Source: Knoellia sp031844405 (lineage in GTDB: Bacteria; Actinomycetota; Actinomycetes; Actinomycetales; Dermatophilaceae). From it: a stretch of 64,000 nucleotides of DNA. Position numbers and translations under genes: made by a program. Positions within the stretch are counted from its first letter, which is position 1, and each line of letters opens with the position of its first letter. The notes under the pieces were generated by a model that was not told the origin of the DNA, did not search any database, and was given only the letters and a program-made list of their open reading frames with translations. Of the stretch, positions 51,226 to 59,723 are shown in pieces. Location: assembly GCA_031844405.1 (NCBI GenBank), contig JAUZVC010000002.1, positions 1 to 64,000 of the forward strand, given 5' to 3'.

Positions 51226-51572
51226 GACACCACCGCCCAGCCGAGCCACGCGGCACCGAACCCGAGCACGAGGTGCAGGACGACGGAGGCGACCGCGTGG
51301 TGCGACCGGCGCTCGATGACCGAGTCCCACAGCTCGAGGGCGAGCGTCGACATCGTCGTGAGTGCTCCGCAGAACCCGATGCCGACGAGCGCCGTCGCCC
51401 CGTCGCCGGCGCCACCGCCCACGAGCAGACCGAGGACGAGCGAGCCGACGACGTTGACGAGGAGCGTCCCTGCGTGGGTCGTCGCGCCACGGTCCCGCAG
51501 GTGGTGCGTCACGGCATACCGGATCGGCGCGCCGACGGCGGCGCCGAGCGCGACGAGCAGAACCGGCGTCAT
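51222..51572 (-). CDS. fluC: Fluoride channel subunit FluC (CrcB), copy 1
   Basis: 116 residues, four hydrophobic helices. The conserved GFCGALTTMSTLALE motif contains the polar track and central Na-site region of FluC. N-terminal GAAVGAPIRYAV and NVVGSLVLGLL are also conserved. Family knowledge: fluoride-selective channel that protects cytoplasmic enzymes. ATG 51572 overlaps the stop of the second copy (ATGA), a typical heterodimeric pair. No fluoride riboswitch was seen upstream. Confidence 0.92.
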   Translation of the reverse strand: MTPVLLVALGAAVGAPIRYAVTHHLRDRGATTHAGTLLVNVVGSLVLGLLVGGGAGDGATALVGIGFCGALTTMSTLALELWDSVIERRSHHAVASVVLHLVLGFGAAWLGWAVVS

Positions 51573-51961
51573 CGTTGCTGCCAGATGCGCTGTGCCACAG
51601 CCGTTCCCGCGCCCACCGCGATGACGCAGGCAACGAACGTCACGACGACGTATGCCGTCGCGAGGGCCGCCCTTCCGCCTTCCGCGAGCGTGACCGTGTC
51701 GACCGCGAAGGCCGAGAAGGTGCTGAGGCCGCCGAGGTAGCCGGTCATGAGGAGGGGGCGAACCCAATGGGCGGCGTGCCGCCAGTAGGCGAAGCCGGCG
51801 ACGAGCCCGACGAGCACCGACGCGGCGAGGTTGACGGTGAAGGTGGCCCACGGCCAGGCGCCGGCCGGGTGCGGAACCGCGGTGCCCACGGCATACCGGG
51901 TCAGCGAGCCGAGCACGCCGCCGACGGCGACGAGCGCGAGGTCACGCGTCCGCAGGGCCAC
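51569..51961 (-). CDS. fluC: Fluoride channel subunit FluC (CrcB), copy 2
   Basis: 130 residues, four helices. GGVLGSLTRYAVG, FTVNLAASVLVGLVAG and GYLGGLSTFSAFAVD are FluC signatures. Its sequence differs clearly from copy 1, so a heterodimer of antiparallel subunits is likely. GTG 51961 lies 3 bp after the aminotransferase stop codon, so the two channel genes and MOSC gene may be read from the aminotransferase promoter. Confidence 0.92.
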   Translation of the reverse strand: MALRTRDLALVAVGGVLGSLTRYAVGTAVPHPAGAWPWATFTVNLAASVLVGLVAGFAYWRHAAHWVRPLLMTGYLGGLSTFSAFAVDTVTLAEGGRAALATAYVVVTFVACVIAVGAGTAVAQRIWQQR

Positions 51962-51964
51962 GGG

Positions 51965-53194
51965 TCAGCGACGGATCGTCTCGAGGTACTCCGCGATCCG
52001 GCCGACGGCCTCGGTGAGCACCTCGGTGTCGGGGAGGGTGACGAGCCGGAAGTGGTCGGGCTCGAACCAGTTGAAGCCGGTGCCGTGCGTGACGAGGATC
52101 TTCTTGGCGCGCAGCAGGTCGATGACGAACTGCTGGTCGTCCTCGACGGGGTACATCTCACGGTCGAGCTTCGGGAAGCAGTAGAGCGCACCGTGCGGCT
52201 CGACCGACGTCACGCCGGGGATGTCGTTGAGCAGCCGGTTGGCGAGCTTGATCTGCTCGTAGAACCGCCCGCCCGGGACGATGAGCTCGTTGATCGACTG
52301 GTAGCCGCCGAGCGCGGTCTGGATCGCGTGCTGCGCAGGGACGTTCGCGCACATGCGCATGTTGGCGAGAAGGGTCAGGCCCTCGAGGAAGTCCTCCGCC
52401 ATGTGCTTCGGTCCTGACACCATGACCCATCCGGCGCGGTAGCCGCACACGCGGTAGGCCTTCGACAGCCCGCTGAAGGTGAGGCACAGGACGTCGTCCT
52501 CGGCGTAGGTCGCGACGTGGTGGTGCACCGGTGTCACGGCCTCGTCGGCGTAGAGGATCTTCTCGTAGATCTCGTCGGCCATGAGTACGAGCTGGTGGCG
52601 CCGCGCGATGTCGACGAGCCCGCGGACCGTCTCCTCCGAGTAGACCGCACCGGTCGGGTTGTTGGGGTTGATGACGACGAGAGCGTGCGTGTTCTCGGTG
52701 ATCTTGGACTCGATGTCGTCGAGGTCGGGGTTCCAGCCGTTCTCCTCGTCGCACCGGTAGTGCACCGGAGTCCCACCGGACAGCGCGACCGCGCCGGTCC
52801 ACAGCGGGTAGTCCGGCGCGGGGATGAGGATCTCGTTGCCGTCGTCGACGAAGGCCTGGAGCACCATCGAGATGAGCTCGGAGACGCCGTTGCCGATGAA
52901 GACGTCCTCGACCGTCGTCTCGGTGAGCCCGCGCGACTGGTAGTACTGCGCGACCGCCGTGCGCGCCGAGTAGATGCCGCGCGAGTCGCTGTAGCCCTGC
53001 GCCTCGGGCAGGTTGTGGATGATGTCGGCGAGGATCGCCTCGGGTGCCTCGAAGCCGAACGGCGCCGTGTTGCCGATGTTGAGCTTGAGGATCTTGTGCC
53101 CCTCGGCCTCGAGCCGCTGGGCCTCGACGAGGATCGGCCCCCTCACGTCGTAGCGGACGTGCTGGAGCTTCTTGCTCTGGACGATGCGGCGCAT
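51965..53194 (-). CDS. Class I pyridoxal-phosphate aminotransferase (AlaA-like)
   Basis: A 409-residue fold-type I aminotransferase. The Schiff-base Lys245 is in FSGLSKAYRVCGYRAGW. IPAPDYPLWTGAV, NPNNPTGAVYSEE and MADEIYEKILY bind the cofactor. The N-terminal KKLQHVRYDVRGPI and HNLPEAQGYSDSRGI are typical of the alanine-synthesising AlaA/AspC-like branch (glutamate-pyruvate). Cytoplasmic. It is the first gene of a run with the FluC pair and MOSC gene, though a functional link is not evident. Confidence 0.92.
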   Translation of the reverse strand: MRRIVQSKKLQHVRYDVRGPILVEAQRLEAEGHKILKLNIGNTAPFGFEAPEAILADIIHNLPEAQGYSDSRGIYSARTAVAQYYQSRGLTETTVEDVFIGNGVSELISMVLQAFVDDGNEILIPAPDYPLWTGAVALSGGTPVHYRCDEENGWNPDLDDIESKITENTHALVVINPNNPTGAVYSEETVRGLVDIARRHQLVLMADEIYEKILYADEAVTPVHHHVATYAEDDVLCLTFSGLSKAYRVCGYRAGWVMVSGPKHMAEDFLEGLTLLANMRMCANVPAQHAIQTALGGYQSINELIVPGGRFYEQIKLANRLLNDIPGVTSVEPHGALYCFPKLDREMYPVEDDQQFVIDLLRAKKILVTHGTGFNWFEPDHFRLVTLPDTEVLTEAVGRIAEYLETIRR

Positions 53195-53261
53195 GTCCGC
53201 ATGCTTCCAGACGAGGTGTGCCGAGTGCGCGGAGGTTTCGTCACGAGGAGGGTCGCGTCCC

Positions 53262-53945
53262 TCAGTGGGTATGCCGTCCGCTCTCCCGGGTGCCCGTGTC
53301 TCGGCCCACGCTGCGCCGCGTGACGACCGTGCCGGGGAGCGCGGACCGCACGACGGTCGTGACGACGGTCGTCACCGACGGGGTCCGCGGGGTCGAGGAG
53401 AAGCCGAAGCGGCAGGGCGGGTCGATGTCGGCGAGGACGCCGAGGGGTTCCCCGTCGAACGAGCCGGACATCGCCGTGACCCGTCGCAGGTCGGTCGCGC
53501 CGTAGAACTCGCGCCGTCCTTCGAGGGCCGTGCCGACGGTGCGCACACCCGGGACGACGACCCGGGCGATCGGGTCGACGAGCTGTGCCCACAGGGGGCT
53601 GGCCCCGAGCGGGCGGGGCACGGTGCGCAGGAGCCAGCCCAACGGCATACGGGATCCGACCGTGAGGTCGAGCGAGAGCGAAGGGGAGGTGACGACCCAC
53701 GAGGAGTCACCGGCGGTGCAGGACAACGGTTCCAGCCGCACCTCGTCGAAGACGTAGGTCGAGGTGATGTAGTCGGCGGCGTCCTCGGTCGGCGCGAGGA
53801 GGACGCGGTGGCCGGCGGCGGTCTCGACCATGGCGTCGCTGAAGGGGCCGAAGGGGGTCGAGTGCCAGTGGCCCACGACGACCCGCGTGCCCGAGGTGGA
53901 GCCGACGCCCGCGATGCGGCCGTCGAAGCGGTCATGCCTGCCCAC
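53262..53945 (-). CDS. Conserved-looking protein of unknown function
   Basis: 227 residues with beta-rich pattern: VVVGHWHSTPFGPFSDAMVE, VLLAPTEDAADYITSTYVFDEVRLEP and SGSFDGEPLGVLADIDPPCRFGFSSTP. No transmembrane helix or signal peptide, and no family that I recognise. The codon pattern looks genuinely coding. The GTG at 53945 is a likely but unproven start; the upstream USP gene ends 9 bp away, so the two may be co-transcribed. Confidence 0.6.
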   Translation of the reverse strand: MGRHDRFDGRIAGVGSTSGTRVVVGHWHSTPFGPFSDAMVETAAGHRVLLAPTEDAADYITSTYVFDEVRLEPLSCTAGDSSWVVTSPSLSLDLTVGSRMPLGWLLRTVPRPLGASPLWAQLVDPIARVVVPGVRTVGTALEGRREFYGATDLRRVTAMSGSFDGEPLGVLADIDPPCRFGFSSTPRTPSVTTVVTTVVRSALPGTVVTRRSVGRDTGTRESGRHTH

Positions 53946-53954
53946 GCCCGGGGA

Positions 53955-54869
53955 TCACTCCGCCTGCGGGGCGCGCACGAGCATGACCGGCGACGCCGCC
54001 GTCTCGAGGACCTTGTGGCTCTGCGAGCCGAGCAGCATGCCCGCGAACCCGCCGCGGCCACGTGTGCCCATGACGAGGAGCCCGGCGTCGGCCGAGCGCT
54101 CCGCGAGGACCTTGGCGGGCACGCCGCGCACGACCTCGACCGTGCACTCGACGTCGGGGTGCTGGGCCCGCAGTGGCTCGACGACGCGATCGGCGACGGC
54201 GCGGTACTTCGCCTCGACCTGGTTCCAGGCGTCGGTGCCCGGTGTCGTCACGACGAGCCCGTCGACGACCTCGACGTTCCACGTCGTGATCGCGACGAGC
54301 GGGACCTTGCGCAGGTCGGCGATCCAGAAGGCGCGCTCTGCCGCGGCGGCGCTGTGCGACGAGCCGTCGATGCCGACGACGACCGGGCCCTCGGCGTCGG
54401 CTCGAGCTCCCTGCGGGACGATGACGACGGGGCAGGCGGCGTGCATGGCCGCGGCGAGCGAGGGGCGACCGGGGCCGAAGCGCTGGAGGGCGCCGGCGCG
54501 GGCGGCCCCGACGACGACGAGCCGTGCGGTGCGTGAGGCGTCGATGAGGGCCTGCTCGGGGCGTGCGAACGGCAGGCTGCCGGTCACCTGCACGTCGGGC
54601 CAGCGCTCGCGGGCCTGCGACAGCGTCTCGTCGAGCAGGCTCGCGTTGCCGATGTCGCCCTCGGGCCCGAGCGAGATCGAGTTGCCCGCGACGGGGTCGA
54701 TCGCCGACAGCTCGGCACCGAGGTCGTGGGCATGGAGGATGTGCAGGGGGCTGCCGGAGCGCTGGGCCGAGCTGCCCGCCCAGGTCAGGCACTCGGCGTC
54801 GCGGTCGCTGTTGCCGATCCCGACGACGACCGCGCCCTCGGGGATCTCGTCGCCCTCGCTCGCTTCCAT
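53955..54869 (-). CDS. Tandem universal stress protein
   Basis: 304 residues, two UspA domains (about 12-150 and 160-300). The second has a canonical ATP loop, GTRGRGGFAGMLLGSQSHKV; the first carries the degenerate GAARAGALQRFGPGRPSLAAAM. This is the second tandem USP in the window, the other being at 9823. It is divergent from the acyl-CoA synthetase gene, and the ATG 54869 lies about 100 bp from that gene's start. Confidence 0.92.
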   Translation of the reverse strand: MEASEGDEIPEGAVVVGIGNSDRDAECLTWAGSSAQRSGSPLHILHAHDLGAELSAIDPVAGNSISLGPEGDIGNASLLDETLSQARERWPDVQVTGSLPFARPEQALIDASRTARLVVVGAARAGALQRFGPGRPSLAAAMHAACPVVIVPQGARADAEGPVVVGIDGSSHSAAAAERAFWIADLRKVPLVAITTWNVEVVDGLVVTTPGTDAWNQVEAKYRAVADRVVEPLRAQHPDVECTVEVVRGVPAKVLAERSADAGLLVMGTRGRGGFAGMLLGSQSHKVLETAASPVMLVRAPQAE

Positions 54870-54968
54870 GTCGCGACCCTACCGACAGGGGCCCGGTCAC
54901 GGGAGTACGTTCTGAGTTCGAGACCGACGCCAGGGAGCCCGTTTGGCTGAGAAGGAGCGACTCACGCG

Positions 54969-56606
54969 ATGGTGACCACCGACCCGACCCTGTCGCACTC
55001 CACCGGCCCCACCGAGCCGCCGCTGCTCGACCAGACCATCGGGGCCAACCTCGACGCGACCGTCGCGCGGCACGGCGACCGCGAGGCGCTCGTCGACCGC
55101 GCCCAGGGGATCCGGTGGACGTATGCCGTCCTCGGCGCGGAGGTGGACCGCCTCGCCCGCGCGTTCCTCGCCTCCGGCCTGCGCACCGGCGACCGCGTCG
55201 GCATCTGGGCACCCAACTCCGCCGAGTGGACGCTCGTCCAGTACGCGACGGCGAAGGTCGGGATCATCCTCGTCAACATCAACCCGGCCTACCGCTCCCA
55301 CGAGCTGGGCTACGTCCTCCAGCAGGCCGGCATACGCGGGCTCGTCGTGGCGCCGTCGTTCAAGACGTCCGACTACGTCGCCATGGTGGGCGAGGTCCGC
55401 GACGAGTGCACCGGCCTCGAGCAGGTGTGGGTCCTCGGACAGGCGAGCTGGACCGACCTGCTCGGCGGTGCCGACGACGTCGACGAGGACCGGCTGCGCG
55501 AGGTGGCGGATGCGCTGTCGCCGGACGACCCGATCAATATCCAGTACACGTCGGGCACGACGGGGTTCCCCAAGGGGGCGACCCTGAGCCACCGGAACAT
55601 CCTCAACAACGGCTACCTCGTCGGCGAGCTGTGCCGCTACACCGAGGAGGACCGGATCTGCATCCCGGTGCCCTTCTACCACTGCTTCGGGATGGTCATG
55701 GGCAACCTCGCGGCGACGTCGCACGGGGCCTGCATGGTCATCCCCGCACCGGGTTTCGACCCCGAGCTCACGCTGCTGGCGACAGCGCAGGAGCGGTGCA
55801 CGAGTCTCTACGGCGTGCCGACGATGTTCATCGCCGAGTGGGCCCTGCCGACGTTCGCCGACCACGACCTCAGCACGGTGCGGACCGGCATCATGGCCGG
55901 CTCGACGTGCCCGGCGGAGCTCATGAAGAAGGTCATCGCGGCCGGGATCGACGAGATGACGATCTGCTACGGCATGACCGAGACCTCGCCGGTGTCGACG
56001 CAGACGCGCACCGACGACGAGTTCGACCGCAAGGTGGGCACCGTCGGCCAGGTCGGCCCGCACCTCGAGGTCAAGGTCGTCGACCCGGTGACCCTCGAGA
56101 CGGTGCCGCACGGCGAGCCCGGTGAGCTGTGGACCAAGGGCTACTCGGTGATGCTCGGCTACTGGGGGCAGGACGACAAGACCGCGGAAGCCGTCGTCGA
56201 CGGGTGGATGCGCACCGGCGACCTCGCGGTCATGGATGCCGCGGGCTTCGTCCAGATCACCGGCCGGATCAAGGACATGGTGATCCGCGGCGGGGAGAAC
56301 GTCTACCCGCGTGAGATCGAGGAGTTCCTCTACACCCATCCGGACATCGTCGACGCGCAGGTCATCGGGGTGCCCGACCCGAAGTACGGCGAGGAGCTCG
56401 CGGTGTGGGTCCGGATGCGCGACGGGGCCGAGCCGCTGACCCCGGAAGCATTGCGCGAGTTCGCTTCCGGACGGCTCGCCCACTACAAGATCCCGCGCTA
56501 CGTCCGCATCGTCGACGAGTTCCCGATGACGGTCACCGGCAAGGTCCGCAAGGTCGAGATGCGGGAGATCACGGTGGGGGAGCTGGGCCTCGGCGAGGGC
56601 GGCTGA
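54969..56606 (+). CDS. Fatty-acyl-CoA synthetase (AMP-forming)
   Basis: A 545-residue ANL-superfamily enzyme. The phosphate loop YTSGTTGFPKGA is near residues 195-207, with PFYHCFGMVMGNLAA, YGMTETSPVS, GWMRTGDLAVMDAAGF and the C-terminal catalytic-lysine region TVTGKVRK. The pattern fits medium/long-chain acyl-CoA synthetases of the AMP-binding group used by actinobacteria. AAGGAG precedes ATG 54969. It activates a fatty acid as acyl-AMP, then acyl-CoA, and may supply the acyl-CoA dehydrogenases at 44.7-47.3 kb. Confidence 0.93.
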   Translation: MVTTDPTLSHSTGPTEPPLLDQTIGANLDATVARHGDREALVDRAQGIRWTYAVLGAEVDRLARAFLASGLRTGDRVGIWAPNSAEWTLVQYATAKVGIILVNINPAYRSHELGYVLQQAGIRGLVVAPSFKTSDYVAMVGEVRDECTGLEQVWVLGQASWTDLLGGADDVDEDRLREVADALSPDDPINIQYTSGTTGFPKGATLSHRNILNNGYLVGELCRYTEEDRICIPVPFYHCFGMVMGNLAATSHGACMVIPAPGFDPELTLLATAQERCTSLYGVPTMFIAEWALPTFADHDLSTVRTGIMAGSTCPAELMKKVIAAGIDEMTICYGMTETSPVSTQTRTDDEFDRKVGTVGQVGPHLEVKVVDPVTLETVPHGEPGELWTKGYSVMLGYWGQDDKTAEAVVDGWMRTGDLAVMDAAGFVQITGRIKDMVIRGGENVYPREIEEFLYTHPDIVDAQVIGVPDPKYGEELAVWVRMRDGAEPLTPEALREFASGRLAHYKIPRYVRIVDEFPMTVTGKVRKVEMREITVGELGLGEGG

Positions 56607-56647
56607 CGCGGGCGTCGGCCCTGACCCAATCCGTGCAGGTCCGACGG

Positions 56648-56697
56648 TAGTTTTGGGCACGAGCGGGTGCCGCCGCACTCGACGTGAACGTCAGGAG
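56648..56697 (+). promoter_or_regulatory. Promoter and ribosome site of the acidic membrane protein
   Basis: A TAGTTT -10 box at 56648-56653 and AGGAG at 56693-56697, 8 nt before GTG 56706. Confidence 0.6.
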
Positions 56698-56705
56698 CAG
56701 ATCCC

Positions 56706-59036
56706 GTGAAGTACCTCATCGGTGCCCTTGTCATCGTTGCCCTCCTCCTCCTCGTCTGGTGGTTCGTGTCGAGGGGCAAGCAGCGTCGGCTCGACGAGCA
56801 GCGCGCCGAGGCCGCCCGCATCCGCGCCGGTGCCGAGGAGCGCGACTCCGCGCTGCGCGGCCAGGAGGTCTTCGCCCAGCAGTCGAGCGAGCGCGCCGAC
56901 CTCGCGCGCCGGGAGGCGGAGGAGCGGGCCCGTCAGGCCGAGGAGAGCGCCCGCGAGGCGCAGCGGGTCGAGGAGGAGGCGAGGCGCCACCAGGCCGACC
57001 TCGAGCGCGGTCGCCTCGAGCGCGACGCCGAGCTGCGTCGCGCCGACGAGCTCGACCCCGACGTGGAGATCGACAAGAACGACCCGCGCCCGCTCCCCGA
57101 GGACCTCGACGACGACGTCCGCCCGGTCGACGAGACGCGTGTCCACCAGCCCGTGCCGGCCGCTGCTCCGTCCGGCACCGAGGAGCCCGAGGCGAGCCGC
57201 TGGGGGTCGCCGACGTCCGAGCCACGTGACGACGCCGAGACCCCTGGCCGCGACGACCGCCACGACGTCGAGGCGGCGGACGTGCCCGAGGCGAGCCGCT
57301 GGGAAGGGTCGGACGACTCGGCTTCTTCTTCGTCTTCTCCGACCGACGCCGACGAGTCGGGCTCCGGCCGTGGCTGGGGCACCGGGGCCGCTGTGGCCGG
57401 CGGCGCCGCTGCGGCCGCCGGGAGCGCGTATGCCGGCACGCGCGACAACGACCCCGACGAGGCCTCCGCGCGCCTCGCCTCGGGTGTCGACTACGCCGAC
57501 AACGAGCCCGAGACGCGGGCGTGGACCCCGGTCTCGAGCGAGACGCCGGTGTACGGCTCCGCGGGTGACGAGGCCGCGCGGGCGGACGAGATGGATGACG
57601 ACGGCGCGCGTGCCGATGACACGCGCGACAGCCTGGGGGCCGGAGAGGCGAACGCCCACGAGACCCGGGACGACGACGCCACGGTGGCGGATGCAGGTGA
57701 CAGCCCCACGAAGGAGACAACGATGTCTGACGATGAGCTCTTCGGAGCAGCAGCCGCTGAGCGGGCCGAGCGGTCAGCGAGCGGGGAGGGCGCGACGAGC
57801 GGCTCCGGTGACGAGCGCGGAACCCGCGAGACGACCGGTGACGAGGCCGCCGGCGAGATGAGGATCATCGGCGACGTCGAGGACTACGCCTCGACCGAGC
57901 CTCTGCCCGCGGACGAGCAGACCCCCGGCGTTGCGCCGGCGTCGGACGAGTCGGCCGGTGGCCGCGCGGACGATGCATTCGCCGACCGCGCGGACGACAG
58001 GTCCGCGTCCGACGACGGGTCGCGTGACGACCTGGGCCAGGGGGACGTCACCGCGACCGACTCCGACTCCGACTCCGACACCGGCGCCGAGCGCGGCCGG
58101 AGCGCCGACGAGCCGACGACCGAGGAGACCTGGGACCGGCCCGAGGGCGACGAGGCCACCTCGGACGACCGCCCGGCCGTCGACGACGGCTCCTCGAGCG
58201 CGCGTGCCATGGACGACGACGTCGCGCGCGACACCGACGTCGCCGACTCCGGGCGGGCGGACGCCCCCGCCGACGCCGACAACGTCTCGGGCAGCGAGCA
58301 GAGCGACCGCGGCACGTCGGACTCCGGCGCCTCCGACTGGGGCGGCGCAGCAGCCGCAGGTGCCGGGGCGGGAGCCGGTGCTGCTGCCGGTGCAGCCGCC
58401 GCGGGCTCGGACCGCAGCACCGACGGTGACAGCGACACCGACTCGACCAGCGACACCGACTCGACCAGCGACGCCGACTCGACAAGCGACGCGGGCTCGG
58501 ACACTGGCTCCGAGACCACCGCCGCCACCGGCGGCGACACCGGCTCCGGTATCGACACCGACGGGTCCTCGGACGGTGGCGACGCGTCGCACTGGCCGGA
58601 CGGCACCGAGCGGATCAACAAGGTCGACGACGGCTCGGACGACGCCACGTCCACCGGCGACACCTCTGACGACACGTGGTCCGCCGAGGGGTCCACCACG
58701 GACGGCTCCGACGCAGGCGACGGGAGCCGCTCCGACAGCGCCGACTCCGACGGCGACACCACCGAGAGCGACAGCGCCGACGGCGGGTCCTCCGAGGGTG
58801 GGCAGGGCCGGCGCATCTCGTCGATGGAGGAGATCCGCGACGGCGGCTTCGGCGTCGGCTCGGCCGCTCCCTTCGAGGACCGGGCGCAGCCGCTCGACCA
58901 CCCGATCCAGGCCTACCGCGACACGATGACCTACCGCGCCCCGGGCGCGCAGGGCTACGACTCCGCTGAGCCGGACGTCTGGTTCTACGACGAGGACTCG
59001 GCCCGCCGCGCGGGCTTCAACCCCGCCGAGGGCTGA
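56706..59036 (+). CDS. Large acidic, Ser/Asp-rich single-pass membrane protein with conserved C-terminal motif
   Basis: 776 residues in four parts. An N-terminal membrane anchor (YLIGALVIVALLLLVWWFV) is followed by a charged coiled coil (about 25-115, E/R/A-rich heptads). A long acidic low-complexity region (about 120-700) contains many D-S, T-D and S-D runs and Ala/Gly tracts. The folded C-terminus (about 705-776) has HPIQAYRDTMTYRAPGAQGY and DVWFYDEDSARRAGFNP, which resembles the small domain NCBI calls a sunset domain. The TAT of YAG at 57428 sits in GTATGCC. Function unknown; a cell-envelope role is a guess. An internal start signal at 57711 is noted separately. Confidence 0.8.
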   Translation: MKYLIGALVIVALLLLVWWFVSRGKQRRLDEQRAEAARIRAGAEERDSALRGQEVFAQQSSERADLARREAEERARQAEESAREAQRVEEEARRHQADLERGRLERDAELRRADELDPDVEIDKNDPRPLPEDLDDDVRPVDETRVHQPVPAAAPSGTEEPEASRWGSPTSEPRDDAETPGRDDRHDVEAADVPEASRWEGSDDSASSSSSPTDADESGSGRGWGTGAAVAGGAAAAAGSAYAGTRDNDPDEASARLASGVDYADNEPETRAWTPVSSETPVYGSAGDEAARADEMDDDGARADDTRDSLGAGEANAHETRDDDATVADAGDSPTKETTMSDDELFGAAAAERAERSASGEGATSGSGDERGTRETTGDEAAGEMRIIGDVEDYASTEPLPADEQTPGVAPASDESAGGRADDAFADRADDRSASDDGSRDDLGQGDVTATDSDSDSDTGAERGRSADEPTTEETWDRPEGDEATSDDRPAVDDGSSSARAMDDDVARDTDVADSGRADAPADADNVSGSEQSDRGTSDSGASDWGGAAAAGAGAGAGAAAGAAAAGSDRSTDGDSDTDSTSDTDSTSDADSTSDAGSDTGSETTAATGGDTGSGIDTDGSSDGGDASHWPDGTERINKVDDGSDDATSTGDTSDDTWSAEGSTTDGSDAGDGSRSDSADSDGDTTESDSADGGSSEGGQGRRISSMEEIRDGGFGVGSAAPFEDRAQPLDHPIQAYRDTMTYRAPGAQGYDSAEPDVWFYDEDSARRAGFNPAEG
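57711..57725 (+). promoter_or_regulatory. In-frame internal ribosome site and ATG within the acidic protein gene
   Basis: AAGGAG (57711-57716) lies 6 nt before ATG 57723 (codon 340, in frame). It could give a 437-residue isoform without the membrane anchor and coiled coil. Confidence 0.5.
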
Positions 59037-59040
59037 GCCT

Positions 59041-59087
59041 CACACGACGACGCCCCGCCGGTCCTGCCGGCGGGGCGTCGTCGTGTG
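59041..59087. terminator. Bidirectional terminator
   Basis: Perfect 21-bp arms (59041-59061, 59067-59087) around a 5-nt loop, just after the acidic protein stop codon and before the convergent small membrane protein. Confidence 0.85.
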
Positions 59088-59145
59088 AGGGAGCCGTCGT
59101 CTGCTCTCGCGCGAGCCGCCCCGGCCCGTGGGGCGGTCGGTCGCG

Positions 59146-59571
59146 TCACCAGTGGCCGCCGCGGCGGCGGTCGAGCTCGTCGTCGGCCTCGCCGCCCGTG
59201 TCGCTGGTCTCCACGGCGACGTGGTGCTCCAAGGGCGAGTCGGTCGCGTCCGAGGACGGGTCCTCGGCCCACGTGGGTGAGCCGACGGCATACGTGTCGG
59301 TCGTGTGGGTCTGCGGGACGGCGCCGCCGTCGCGCCACCCCGCGCCGCCCAGCCGGCTGAGCGGGACGGTCTCGTCGACAAGGGCGTCACCGGTGCCGCC
59401 GAAGGTCGAGACGCCATCCGACGAGCCACCGGAGCCGGTGACCTCCGGCGCGGCGTAGTGGTGGTGCTCGGGGGCGGCTGCGTCGTCGCGGTGCCGAAGG
59501 ACCCACACGAAGGCGGCGACGACGACCGCGAGGGCCACCACGCCGACGACCCAGAGCGCCGAGTTCTCCAT
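59146..59571 (-). CDS. Small single-pass membrane protein of unknown function
   Basis: 141 residues. One N-terminal hydrophobic helix (ALWVVGVVALAVVVAAFVWVL) is followed by a flexible, His-, Gly- and acidic-rich soluble tail (EHHHYAAPE, then many D/E/T/S). No recognised domain. It is convergent with the acidic membrane protein and divergent from pntA. Like its neighbour it is a membrane-anchored acidic polypeptide, but no homology between the two is obvious. Confidence 0.65.
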   Translation of the reverse strand: MENSALWVVGVVALAVVVAAFVWVLRHRDDAAAPEHHHYAAPEVTGSGGSSDGVSTFGGTGDALVDETVPLSRLGGAGWRDGGAVPQTHTTDTYAVGSPTWAEDPSSDATDSPLEHHVAVETSDTGGEADDELDRRRGGHW

Positions 59572-59723
59572 GGGAACGACCGTAGTGCGACTCGCGAGCG
59601 CGAGGGGGCGTTGGCGGCCTCCGAAGCCAGTGCTCCGTCGTGGCAGTCACATGGGCGCGCCCCGGACCGCTGCGACAGGTAGGTTCGCGGTCACGTGTCT
59701 GTCCCTCACCAGGAGGTCGTGTC

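Noticed and set aside
51573..53261. Fluoride riboswitch ahead of the fluC pair
   Set aside because: No leader space exists: fluC copy 2 starts 3 bp after the aminotransferase stop codon, and I saw no riboswitch-like fold.
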